Of a DNA stretch of 64,000 bases, positions 41,474 to 48,804 are shown in pieces (the first letter of the stretch is position 1; the number at the start of each line of letters is the position of its first letter). The notes below the pieces were generated by a model that worked only from the letters and a program-made list of their open reading frames with translations, did no database searches and was not told the origin of the DNA. Position numbers and translations under genes: made by a program. Origin of the DNA: Streptomyces sp. CNH099 (lineage in GTDB: Bacteria; Actinomycetota; Actinomycetes; Streptomycetales; Streptomycetaceae); NCBI GenBank assembly GCA_000514715.1, contig AZWL01000001.1, positions 124,186 to 188,185 of the forward strand, read 5' to 3'.

Positions 41474-42262
41474 TCACGCCACCCGCCCCACCAGCGTGGC
41501 TACCCGGATGCTCTCGCGGTAGGGGGCCGCCGGGAGCGCCCGGCGGATCCGTTCGGCGAGGGCCGGCCGCTCCTGCGGGCCGGGAAGCCGGCCCGCGGGG
41601 ATTGCGGAGAAGACCGAGCCGATGACCTCGTCGATGCCGAGCTCATCGCGGTAGTCGAGGACGGCCTCGCGCACGTCGGCGAACCCGGCGGCCTCCAGCG
41701 CCCGGGCGTATCGGCGCCGGTCCTCCGCGCCGGTCCCGCACGTGGCCTCTAGCCGGGTGCCGAAGTAGTCCTCCAAGCACGACCGCAGCGCGCGGGACCA
41801 GGCGCTGTCCTGCAGCCACAACGGCGTGCCGTTGGCCACCACCGCGACTCCCCCGCCTCGGCGGCACAGCGGAAGCAACGCCCGGAACAGCTCCTCGTGC
41901 CGCATCCAGTGCAGCGCCTGTCCGATCACGGCCATCCCCAGGGACCGCCGTCCCACCAGCCCGCCCAGCGCAGGGACGTCGGTGTCGGCGCCCAGCACCC
42001 ACGTCACGTTCCGCACCGGTCGCGCCGCCGCGGCCTGTCTGGCGAGCCGGAGCATGTCCGGCTCGGGGTCCATGCCGACGACCGAACCGACCCGGGACGC
42101 GAGAGGAACGGCCAGCTGGCCCGTGCCGCATCCGAGATCAAGTACGGCGTCCTCGGCGGTCAGCGCGAAGGCCGCCTGCAAGGTGTCGAGAACCTCAGAC
42201 GGGTACCCGCGGCGGTACTGCACGTAGTACTCGGCGACGTCACCACTGAACCCCACGGTCAT
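41474..42262 (-). CDS. Class I SAM-dependent methyltransferase
   Basis: A 262-residue cytoplasmic methyltransferase. It opens with FSGDVAEYYVQYRRGYPSEVLDTL, then motif I AVLDLGCGTGQLAVPLASRV at about residues 37-56, the acidic motif II VVGMDPEPDMLRLARQAA, VTWVLGADTDVPAL, and GQALHWMRHEELFRALLPLCRRGGGVAVVANG. The HWM motif is common in small-molecule methyltransferases related to ubiquinone/menaquinone types. ATG 42262 has AGGGTGG 6 bases upstream. It diverges from the amylase gene. No partner gene reveals the substrate. Confidence 0.84.
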   Translation of the reverse strand: MTVGFSGDVAEYYVQYRRGYPSEVLDTLQAAFALTAEDAVLDLGCGTGQLAVPLASRVGSVVGMDPEPDMLRLARQAAAARPVRNVTWVLGADTDVPALGGLVGRRSLGMAVIGQALHWMRHEELFRALLPLCRRGGGVAVVANGTPLWLQDSAWSRALRSCLEDYFGTRLEATCGTGAEDRRRYARALEAAGFADVREAVLDYRDELGIDEVIGSVFSAIPAGRLPGPQERPALAERIRRALPAAPYRESIRVATLVGRVA

Positions 42263-42414
42263 GCGCCCACCCTGACAGAGCCGACCACCGGGGACAGCCC
42301 TCCGGGCACGCCGCTTGGCTACCGGCGAAGGAGAACCCCGGGCCCCGGGGGCGCCACGCGGCGGCCACGCGCGCCTCCTGCGGGCCGAGCGCGACCGCAC
42401 GTTGCCCGACTTGC

Positions 42415-42428
42415 TGCAATATCTTGCA
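42415..42428. promoter_or_regulatory. Distal maltose-type operator
   Basis: TGCAATATCTTGCA is an inverted repeat of TGCAA/TTGCA, preceded by CTTGC. It matches the CTTGCA/TGCAAG elements of Streptomyces amylase and maltose promoters bound by MalR-type LacI proteins. It lies about 120 bases upstream of the amylase -35 box. Confidence 0.55.
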
Positions 42429-42546
42429 CTGATGGCCGCGGCTTGGCGATGGCGGCCGCATGCGCGTGTGACGCGGCTCCTCAGCCGGTCCTGACGGATG
42501 CTCGCCGCAGCGGGGCCGGGAAAGCCGCGCGGTCATGCCCAAAGCC

Positions 42547-42596
42547 TTGACCGACCCCCAGGCCGGTCCTACGGTCCTCTCTGCAAGCTCTTGCAG
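42547..42596 (+). promoter_or_regulatory. Alpha-amylase promoter with proximal maltose-type operator
   Basis: -35 TTGACC (42547-42552), 17-base spacer, -10 TACGGT (42570-42575). Just downstream, over the expected transcription start, is CTGCAAGCTCTTGCAG (42581-42596), a 16-base palindrome with only the two central pairs unmatched. This places a repressor squarely on the start site, as in maltose-induced Streptomyces amylase genes. Confidence 0.7.
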
Positions 42597-42677
42597 AATG
42601 CCTGCAAGGGAGCGCAGGGCTGTCGGGCATGGCGCATCGCCATCGCGGCCTCACCCCGCCCACTCTCAGGAGGAGTC

Positions 42678-44264
42678 TTGTTCGCTCTACGTCCACGCAG
42701 ACACGGATCGCAAGGCTGGAGGAGACCTGTCGGCGCGTTCATGGCCGGTCTGATCGCGGTTTCCGGCGGCGCCCTGTCACTGGCCGCCTCGGCCCCCGCG
42801 GCCCAGGCGGCGCCGCCCGGTACCAAGGACGTCACCGCGGTGATGTTCAACTGGAGCTTCGACTCCGTCGCCCGCGAGTGCACCCGGCGCCTGGGGCCGG
42901 CCGGTTACGGCTTCGTCCAGGTGTCCCCGCCGCAGGAGCAGATCCAGGGTGGTCAGTGGTGGACCGCCTACCAGCCGGTCAGCTACCGGATCCAGAGTCG
43001 TCTGGGCAACCGTGACCAGTTCCGGAACATGGTCGACACGTGCCGCAGCGCGGGCGTCGGCGTAGTGGTGGACGCGGTGATCAATCACATGACCGCCGGT
43101 TCGGGCACCGGCACGGCGGGGTCGCGCTACACCAAGTACGACTACCCCGACGCACCGTACAGCGACTGGGACTTCAACGACTGCCGCCGTCCGATCGGCG
43201 ACGACTACGGCGACCGCGACAACGTGCAGAACTGCGAACTGCTGGGCCTGTCCGACCTCAACACCGGCAAGGACCACGTGCGCGGCCGGATCGCGGGGTA
43301 CCTCAACGACCTCCTCTCGCTGGGTGTGGCGGGTTTCCGCGTCGACGCGGTCAAGCACATCCCGGCCCGTGATCTGGCCGACATCAAGACCCGGCTGACC
43401 GACCCGGACGCCTACTGGAAACAGGAGGCGATCTTCGGCGCGGGAGAGCCGATCCTGCCGGACGAGTACCGCGGGACCGGTGACGTCCAGGAGTTCCGCT
43501 ACGGCCGTGACCTGAAGCGGGTCTTCGAGAACGAGAACCTCGCCTTCCTGAAGAACTTCGGTGAGGGCTGGGGCTACATGCCCTCCGGCGGCAGTGCGGT
43601 GTTCGTGGACAACCACGACACCGAGCGCAACGGCTCCACCCTCAGCTACAAGAGCGGCGCCGACTACACCCTGGCCAACGTCTTCATGCTGGCCTGGCCC
43701 TACGGCTCGCCGGACGTCCACTCCGGCTACGAGTTCAGCGACAAGGAGGCCGGACCGCCCAACAACGGGCGGGTCGACGCCTGCTACCAGGACGGCTGGA
43801 AGTGCCAGCACGCGTGGCCGGAGATCGAGTCCATGGTGGGCTTCCGCAATGCCACCCGCGGTCAGGGCGTCACCGACTGGTGGGACAACGGGGGCGACGC
43901 GATCGCCTTCGGCCGCGGCAGCCGGGGCTTCGTGGCCGTCAACCACGAGGGCTCCTCCTTGACCCGCACCTTCCAGACCTCCCTGGCGGCCGGCACGTAC
44001 TGCGACGTCCAGAGCGGCCGTGCCGTGACCGTGAACGGCTCCGGGCGGTTCACCGCCGTGCTGGGCGCCAACACGGCGCTGGCCCTGCACACCGGCGCCC
44101 GCGACTGCGACGGCGGCGGCGCCCCCGACCCGGTGGACGGCGTGCCGTTCCACGTCAACGCCGGCATCCGTTCCCACCCATGGCTCGCTCACGCTCAACG
44201 ACACCTGGCGCAGCTGAGCCCCGCCAGGAAAGGCCGATTCCAGAGGTCGTCGCGACGCACGTGA
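42678..44264 (+). CDS. Secreted GH13 alpha-amylase with truncated starch-binding domain
   Basis: A 528-residue secreted amylase. The TTG at 42678 follows AGGAGG; ATG 42741 is an alternative with a distant ribosome site. The Arg-rich signal peptide ends near [10 protein letters not shown]. The GH13 core is intact: [10 protein letters not shown], nucleophile GFRVDAVKH (Asp223), acid/base [10 protein letters not shown] (Glu257), and [11 protein letters not shown] (Asp314), as in Streptomyces amylases. After the C-domain ([15 protein letters not shown]) a CBM20 begins with VPFHVNAG but breaks off. The typical CBM20 ending [13 protein letters not shown] is encoded right after, in another reading frame (44181-44216), so about 90 residues are missing. 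The protein instead ends in a nonsense tail. It can probably hydrolyse soluble starch but should bind granules poorly. Confidence 0.86.
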   Translation: MFALRPRRHGSQGWRRPVGAFMAGLIAVSGGALSLAASAPAAQAAPPGTKDVTAVMFNWSFDSVARECTRRLGPAGYGFVQVSPPQEQIQGGQWWTAYQPVSYRIQSRLGNRDQFRNMVDTCRSAGVGVVVDAVINHMTAGSGTGTAGSRYTKYDYPDAPYSDWDFNDCRRPIGDDYGDRDNVQNCELLGLSDLNTGKDHVRGRIAGYLNDLLSLGVAGFRVDAVKHIPARDLADIKTRLTDPDAYWKQEAIFGAGEPILPDEYRGTGDVQEFRYGRDLKRVFENENLAFLKNFGEGWGYMPSGGSAVFVDNHDTERNGSTLSYKSGADYTLANVFMLAWPYGSPDVHSGYEFSDKEAGPPNNGRVDACYQDGWKCQHAWPEIESMVGFRNATRGQGVTDWWDNGGDAIAFGRGSRGFVAVNHEGSSLTRTFQTSLAAGTYCDVQSGRAVTVNGSGRFTAVLGANTALALHTGARDCDGGGAPDPVDGVPFHVNAGIRSHPWLAHAQRHLAQLSPARKGRFQRSSRRT

Positions 44265-44295
44265 CCGACCGGCCGTTGTCAGGAGGTCGGCGAGG

Positions 44296-44323
44296 CGCCC
44301 GGCCGGGGTCACCCGGCCGGGCG
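44296..44323. terminator. Bidirectional terminator between amylase and cellulase-like genes
   Basis: CGCCCGGCCGGG (44296-44307) pairs perfectly with CCCGGCCGGGCG (44312-44323) across GTCA. It overlaps the last codons of the minus-strand gene and follows the amylase stop by 31 bases. Confidence 0.75.
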
Positions 44324-45604
44324 TTCCGCGTGGCCGGGGCGTCCGTGCAGGAGCGCGGCGCAGTCCCGTTGCAGCGTGACGTCACGCCACATCGGGTGGT
44401 GCGGTGCGGCGTTGGAGCACACCACGGAGCCCCAGGCGCCGGCACGGGCGGATTCGGCCAGGGCCAGGCGGCAGAACGCGGCCCCCACGGGGCCCTCCTC
44501 GAACGTGCCGTGCAGCGGCGTGTAGCCGATCCAGCCCTCGCCGAAGACCAGGGGGACTCCGGCGTGCGCCGCCCAGTCGGCGGCGGCGGCGATCCAGGTG
44601 CGCAGCCGGTCCGCCATCGCCAGCCGGTGTACGGCGTACCGGTCGTACAGCCAGGCGTCCCAGGCGTCCGGGTCGCACCAGTCGTGTACGTACACTTCGC
44701 GCCGGCCCACCACCGTGGCCTCCAGCCGCCACCGGTTCTCCGCCGGCGGCAGCCAGTCGTCGAAGTCCGGGGCGCCGGGCCGCAGCAGTTCGCGCCGGAC
44801 GAGGTCCTGCGGGAAGGGGCGTGCGGGGTTGCGGAGTGCGAAGGTGTCCAGCAGTTCGTCGAGTACGCCGTAGATGTAGGGGTGGAAGACGGCGACGTCG
44901 ATGTCCGGGGGGACGCCGCGCAGCGAGCCGACGGGCACGCGGGCGTAGTTGACGGTGACCGGCCGGTCCGGGTGGCGCAGGCGGAACCGGGCGAGGCCGC
45001 GCTCCAGCCGGGGCCTGAGCGCGACGACGGTGTCGCCGGCGGGCAGGCCGTCCGCCAGGTGCCCGGCCTGCACCTCGTTGTGCAGCTCGGTGAAGGCGAC
45101 GCGGTCGTCGAGTCCCTCGTGCGCGGCGAGGAAGTCGATGAGGTCGGCCATCGCGTCTGCCAGGGCCTCGGCGCGCCGTTCGGGGTCGATCGCCATCACG
45201 GCGTCGAACCAGGCGCGGTCGGCCGCGAACGACGGGCTCTGCTGGTACTCCCAGCTGGACAGGATGATGTAGCAGTCGTGCCGGCGGGCCGCCCGGAAGA
45301 GGGCCAGGAGGTGCCGGCGGCCGTCGATCTCGGTCGGGCCGGCCACGTCGTACCAGCGCACACGCTGCCCGTACGCCCCGCCCAGCGGGCCCAGGCGCAG
45401 CTGCCGGGTGTCCAGGCCCGAGCCGAAGAGCAGCAGCGGCATGGCGCAGATGCGGATGGTGTTGTAGCCGCGGTCGACGGCCTCTGCGAAGGCCTGGTCG
45501 AGGTCGTGGAAGGGTTCCCCGGGGCCGGTGCGGGTGTACCAGGTGAAGTCCCACAGGGAGATCGTCAGCGTGGCGGGCGGGTAGGCGGGGGGTGCGATGG
45601 GCAC
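44309..45604 (-). CDS. Cellulase-like TIM-barrel glycosidase
   Basis: A 431-residue cytoplasmic clan-A protein of the cellulase-like group. LTISLWDFTWYTRTGPGEPFHDLDQAFAEAVDRGYNTIRICAMP opens the barrel, the acid/base Glu is in VAFTELHNEVQAG, and the likely nucleophile is in PLVFGEGWIGYTPL near the end. WEYQQSP and FHPYIYG line the cleft. There is no signal peptide, so it works on imported sugar. GTG 45604, 12 bases after AAGGAAGG, is preferred; GTG 45670 would overlap the permease gene and add a Pro-rich tail. It is the last gene of the GH35-ABC operon and probably acts with GH35 on the same oligosaccharide. The substrate is unknown. Confidence 0.75.
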   Translation of the reverse strand: MPIAPPAYPPATLTISLWDFTWYTRTGPGEPFHDLDQAFAEAVDRGYNTIRICAMPLLLFGSGLDTRQLRLGPLGGAYGQRVRWYDVAGPTEIDGRRHLLALFRAARRHDCYIILSSWEYQQSPSFAADRAWFDAVMAIDPERRAEALADAMADLIDFLAAHEGLDDRVAFTELHNEVQAGHLADGLPAGDTVVALRPRLERGLARFRLRHPDRPVTVNYARVPVGSLRGVPPDIDVAVFHPYIYGVLDELLDTFALRNPARPFPQDLVRRELLRPGAPDFDDWLPPAENRWRLEATVVGRREVYVHDWCDPDAWDAWLYDRYAVHRLAMADRLRTWIAAAADWAAHAGVPLVFGEGWIGYTPLHGTFEEGPVGAAFCRLALAESARAGAWGSVVCSNAAPHHPMWRDVTLQRDCAALLHGRPGHAERPAG

Positions 45605-45653
45605 GTCGGGATCGGGCCTTCCTTCAGGTGCGGGGGGCGGGAGGGGGCGGCCG

Positions 45654-46526
45654 TCAGTTCTTGACGGCACCGGCCGTGAGCCCTTCGAGAAGCTGCTTGC
45701 GCAGCAGATAGAACACGAGGAGGCTCGGTACGGCCGCGAGCATCGCCGCGGCCAGCACCAGGTCGTACTGCCGGCCCGTGGCGCCGAACAGTGCCTGGAT
45801 GCCGAGCGGCAGGGTGTAGTCGTCGGGGTCGCTGACCACGATCAGCGGCCAGAGCAGGCTGTTGTAGCTGGCGAGGAAGGACCACACGCCCAGCGCGCCG
45901 AGCGCTGGCCGCAGCAGGGGGAGCGCGATGCGGCGGAAGACGGCGAACTCGGTGCAGCCGTCGACGCGGGCGGCGTCGATCAGGGCGTCGGGCACCGCCT
46001 GCTCGGTGTACTGCCGCATCATGAAGATGCCGAACGCGGGCGCCACCCAGGGCACCACCAGCGCGAAGTACGGCGTGGTCAGGTGCGCCTTGGCGACCAT
46101 GATGAACAGCGGCACGACGATGACGGCGAAGGGCACGGCGAGCGAGCTGAACATCAGGTTGAACAGGAACCGCTTGCCCTTGAACCGGTACTTGGCGAAG
46201 GCGAACCCGGCCAGCGAGCACAGCGCCACGGACACGACGGTGGAGATGCCCGCCACCAGGGTGCTGGTCATGAACCAGCTCCAGAACGGCTGCCCGTCCA
46301 GCAGTCCGCGGAAGTTCTCCAGGGTCGCCGGCAGCGGCAGCGGCTGCGGCGGATAGCTGAAGATGTCGGCGCGCGCCTTGAAGGAGGAGGACAGCGCCCA
46401 CAGCAGGGGCAGCGCGAAGGCGATCAGCAGGCTGACGAGGAAGGCGTAGAGCAGGATGCGCCCGCGGGTGATCCGGCGGCGTCCCGCGTCGCGGGGCGCC
46501 TCGGTGCGGATGGCTGCGGCCGTCAC
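45654..46526 (-). CDS. Sugar ABC transporter permease 2 (GH35 locus)
   Basis: A 290-residue MalG-type permease with six helices (ILLYAFLVSLLIAFALPLLWAL, FAVIVVPLFIMVA and others). The EAA-type loop is DALIDAARVDGCTEFAVFRRIALPLLRP, and the C-terminus QLLEGLTAGAVKN is typical. The GTG start at 46526 overlaps the stop of permease 1. Confidence 0.9.
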   Translation of the reverse strand: MTAAAIRTEAPRDAGRRRITRGRILLYAFLVSLLIAFALPLLWALSSSFKARADIFSYPPQPLPLPATLENFRGLLDGQPFWSWFMTSTLVAGISTVVSVALCSLAGFAFAKYRFKGKRFLFNLMFSSLAVPFAVIVVPLFIMVAKAHLTTPYFALVVPWVAPAFGIFMMRQYTEQAVPDALIDAARVDGCTEFAVFRRIALPLLRPALGALGVWSFLASYNSLLWPLIVVSDPDDYTLPLGIQALFGATGRQYDLVLAAAMLAAVPSLLVFYLLRKQLLEGLTAGAVKN

Positions 46527-47482
46527 TGGTCTCTCCCGACTTTCAGGGCCCGCAGGGCGAGCAGGCCGAGCGTGAACACGGCGAGGAAGAGGAGGACGCC
46601 GGCGGCCGCCGCGTAGCCGAGCTGCTGGCGCTCGAACCCGGCGCGGAAGATGAACATGGCGACCGAGAGGGTGGACTCGCCGGGGCCGCCCTGGGTGAGC
46701 AGGAACGGCTCCTCGAAGATCTGGGCCGTGCTGATCAGCACGGTGACGGCGACGAAGGCGGTCACCGGGCGCAGTGAGGGAAGCGTGACCGCCCAGAAGC
46801 GCCGCACCGGGCCGGCCCCGTCGATCGCCGCGGCCTCGTACAGCTCCTTGGGGACGTTCTGCAGGCCGGCGAGGAAGAAGATGGTCAGGTAGCCCGTCCA
46901 CCGCCACAGCACGAGGATCACGACGGTGACGCGCGCCCAGGCGGGATCGCCGAGCCAGTCGATGCCGCCGAAGCCGAAGGCGGCCTCCAGCAGCCCGTTG
47001 GCCAGGCCGAACTCGGTGTCGAAGACGAGGCCGAAGACGAGGGTGACCACGATGGGCGAGATCACGACGGGCATGAAGTACGCCAGCCGGAACATGTCGC
47101 GGCCGCGCAGTCCCCGGGCGTTGAGGGCCTGGGCGATCAGCAGCGCCGCGGGCACGACGACGCACATCGTGAAGACGACGTAGAGGGAGGTGTTGCGGAC
47201 CGACGTCCAGAAGCTGCCGTCGGACATGAGGTCCCGGTAGTTGCGCAGCCCCACCCAGCGCGGGGTGCCGAGGCCCGCCCACTCCGTGCAGCTCAGGTAC
47301 ACGCCGACGCCGATCGGGACGAGCAGGAAGAGCCCGTACAGCACGTAGAAGGGGGAGAGGAAGACGTACGGGGCGAGGGCGCGCTGGTGGCGCTGCCACC
47401 ACGAGGGCCTCGGCGCCGGCGGCGCGGACGCGGCGCGGTGGCCGGTCACCGGTTCGGCGCGGGTCGTGAGCGGGGAGGTCAT
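46523..47482 (-). CDS. Sugar ABC transporter permease 1 (GH35 locus)
   Basis: A 319-residue MalF-type permease. After a Pro-rich cytoplasmic start come YVFLSPFYVLYGLFLLVPIGVGVYLS and five more helices. The ATPase-docking loop is ELYEAAAIDGAGPVRRFWAVTLPSLRPV. ATG 47482 overlaps the binding-protein stop (ATGA). No ATPase gene is in the operon, so a shared MsiK-type subunit is expected. Confidence 0.91.
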   Translation of the reverse strand: MTSPLTTRAEPVTGHRAASAPPAPRPSWWQRHQRALAPYVFLSPFYVLYGLFLLVPIGVGVYLSCTEWAGLGTPRWVGLRNYRDLMSDGSFWTSVRNTSLYVVFTMCVVVPAALLIAQALNARGLRGRDMFRLAYFMPVVISPIVVTLVFGLVFDTEFGLANGLLEAAFGFGGIDWLGDPAWARVTVVILVLWRWTGYLTIFFLAGLQNVPKELYEAAAIDGAGPVRRFWAVTLPSLRPVTAFVAVTVLISTAQIFEEPFLLTQGGPGESTLSVAMFIFRAGFERQQLGYAAAAGVLLFLAVFTLGLLALRALKVGRDQ

Positions 47483-48804
47483 CGCTTCACCTGCTCTCGG
47501 TAGGCGCTCAGGCCGTCTTCGACGGCGGCGGCCGGCGAGGTGCGGCCCTTCAACGCGTCCAGTACGGGGCCGCCGAGGACGGCGGCGAGAATCTGCATGC
47601 CGGCGTCCTGGTGGAACAGCGGCAGGTCGTCGGCGGCCGGGCCGTAGACCTCGAAGACCCGTTGGCCGAGGAACTCGTCCTTGGTGCCGAGGAGTTCGGG
47701 GTCCTGGTACAGCGGGCGCAGCGTGGGCAGGTAGCCGCCGGCGCGGTAGCGCAGGAGCTGGCCCTCCCGGGTGAGGTAGACCCGCCGGAGCAGCTCCAGG
47801 GCCGCGTGGGAGTGGGCCTTGTTCTTCAGCACGGTGAAGGCGGTGCCGCCCATGGTGGAGGCGATGTGCCCGCCGCCGGTGAAGCGGGGCAGGGTGCGCA
47901 TCCGCCACCTGCCCTTCTGGTCGGGCACGTTGGCCTGCAGGCCGTAGACGTTGTACCAGTTGGGCATCGCCGTGGCGGCGAGGCGGCCCGACTTCAGCGC
48001 GGCCCCGCAGGCGCTGCCGTACGGGTCGGGCAGGGCCAGCAGGAAGCCGCTGCGCACGCCGCGGGCCATGAACTCCAGCACCTCGACGGCCTCGGCGGAG
48101 GGGAGCGTGATCTCCCCGTGCTCGTCGAAGAGGCTGCCGCCGCGCTGCAGCAGGAACTGCAGGAAGCCGTTGACGATGGCGAGGTTGCCGGCGGTGGAGA
48201 CCATGCCGAGGCTGATCTCGTGGTCGGTGTGCAGCCGCTCGCCGTGCTCGGCCAGCTCCTCCCACGTCTCGACGTCTTCGGGGACCCCGTGCTTGTCGAA
48301 GAGGTCCCGGCGGTAGTAGTAGACGGTGATCGAGTTGTCGGAGTCCAGGCCGTAGGGAACCCCGTCGACCGTGTACGGCGCGAGCTTGGCGAGGTCGTCC
48401 CCGAAGGGCCGCACGGTCTCGGTCAGGTCGGTGAACAGGTGCTCCGCGATGCCCGGGACCATCACACGCGGGAACTGGTCGATGACGATGCCCGCCAGGT
48501 CCGGGGTGTCGCCGTCGGCCACCGCCTGGGCGATCATGCGGGTCACGATGTCGGTGGGGGCGGCGTTGGTGATGTCGACCCCGAAGTCGAAGCGCGAGCC
48601 GCGTGTCAGCGCCGCCTCGGTGACCGCGGTCTCAAAGGTGGTGATGTAGCCGGGGTCGTGCGTCCACAGGCTGATGTCCACGGGACCCGAGGTGACCGGC
48701 GCGGAGTTCGCGGTACCGCACGCGGTGAGCGCGGGTGCGGCCAGCAGGCCCAGGCCCAGACCGGCGCCGCCGCGCAGCAGGGATCTGCGGCCGAGGTCAG
48801 TCAT
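47479..48804 (-). CDS. Sugar ABC transporter substrate-binding lipoprotein (GH35 locus)
   Basis: A 441-residue family-1 binding protein. GRRSLLRGGAGLGLGLLAAPALTACG combines a twin-arginine motif with a lipobox, so it is probably a Tat-exported lipoprotein. Mature landmarks: VDISLWTHDPGYITTFETAV, GVPYGLDSDNSITVYYYRRDLFDKHGVPEDVETWEEL, GGHIASTMGGTAFTVLKNKAHSHAALELLRRVY. ATG 48804 lies 8 bases inside the GH35 gene end, and its stop overlaps permease 1. The ligand is probably a beta-galactoside-containing oligosaccharide judged from GH35. Confidence 0.9.
   Translation of the reverse strand: MTDLGRRSLLRGGAGLGLGLLAAPALTACGTANSAPVTSGPVDISLWTHDPGYITTFETAVTEAALTRGSRFDFGVDITNAAPTDIVTRMIAQAVADGDTPDLAGIVIDQFPRVMVPGIAEHLFTDLTETVRPFGDDLAKLAPYTVDGVPYGLDSDNSITVYYYRRDLFDKHGVPEDVETWEELAEHGERLHTDHEISLGMVSTAGNLAIVNGFLQFLLQRGGSLFDEHGEITLPSAEAVEVLEFMARGVRSGFLLALPDPYGSACGAALKSGRLAATAMPNWYNVYGLQANVPDQKGRWRMRTLPRFTGGGHIASTMGGTAFTVLKNKAHSHAALELLRRVYLTREGQLLRYRAGGYLPTLRPLYQDPELLGTKDEFLGQRVFEVYGPAADDLPLFHQDAGMQILAAVLGGPVLDALKGRTSPAAAVEDGLSAYREQVKR

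Larger units (their letters stand above)
42263..42677. other. Divergent regulatory region of methyltransferase and amylase genes
   Basis: 415 bases without a gene. It contains two TGCAA/TTGCA palindromes (42415-42428 and 42581-42596), a third half-site CTGCAAG (42602-42608) and the amylase promoter (42547-42575). The rest shows nothing I can name. Confidence 0.6.
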
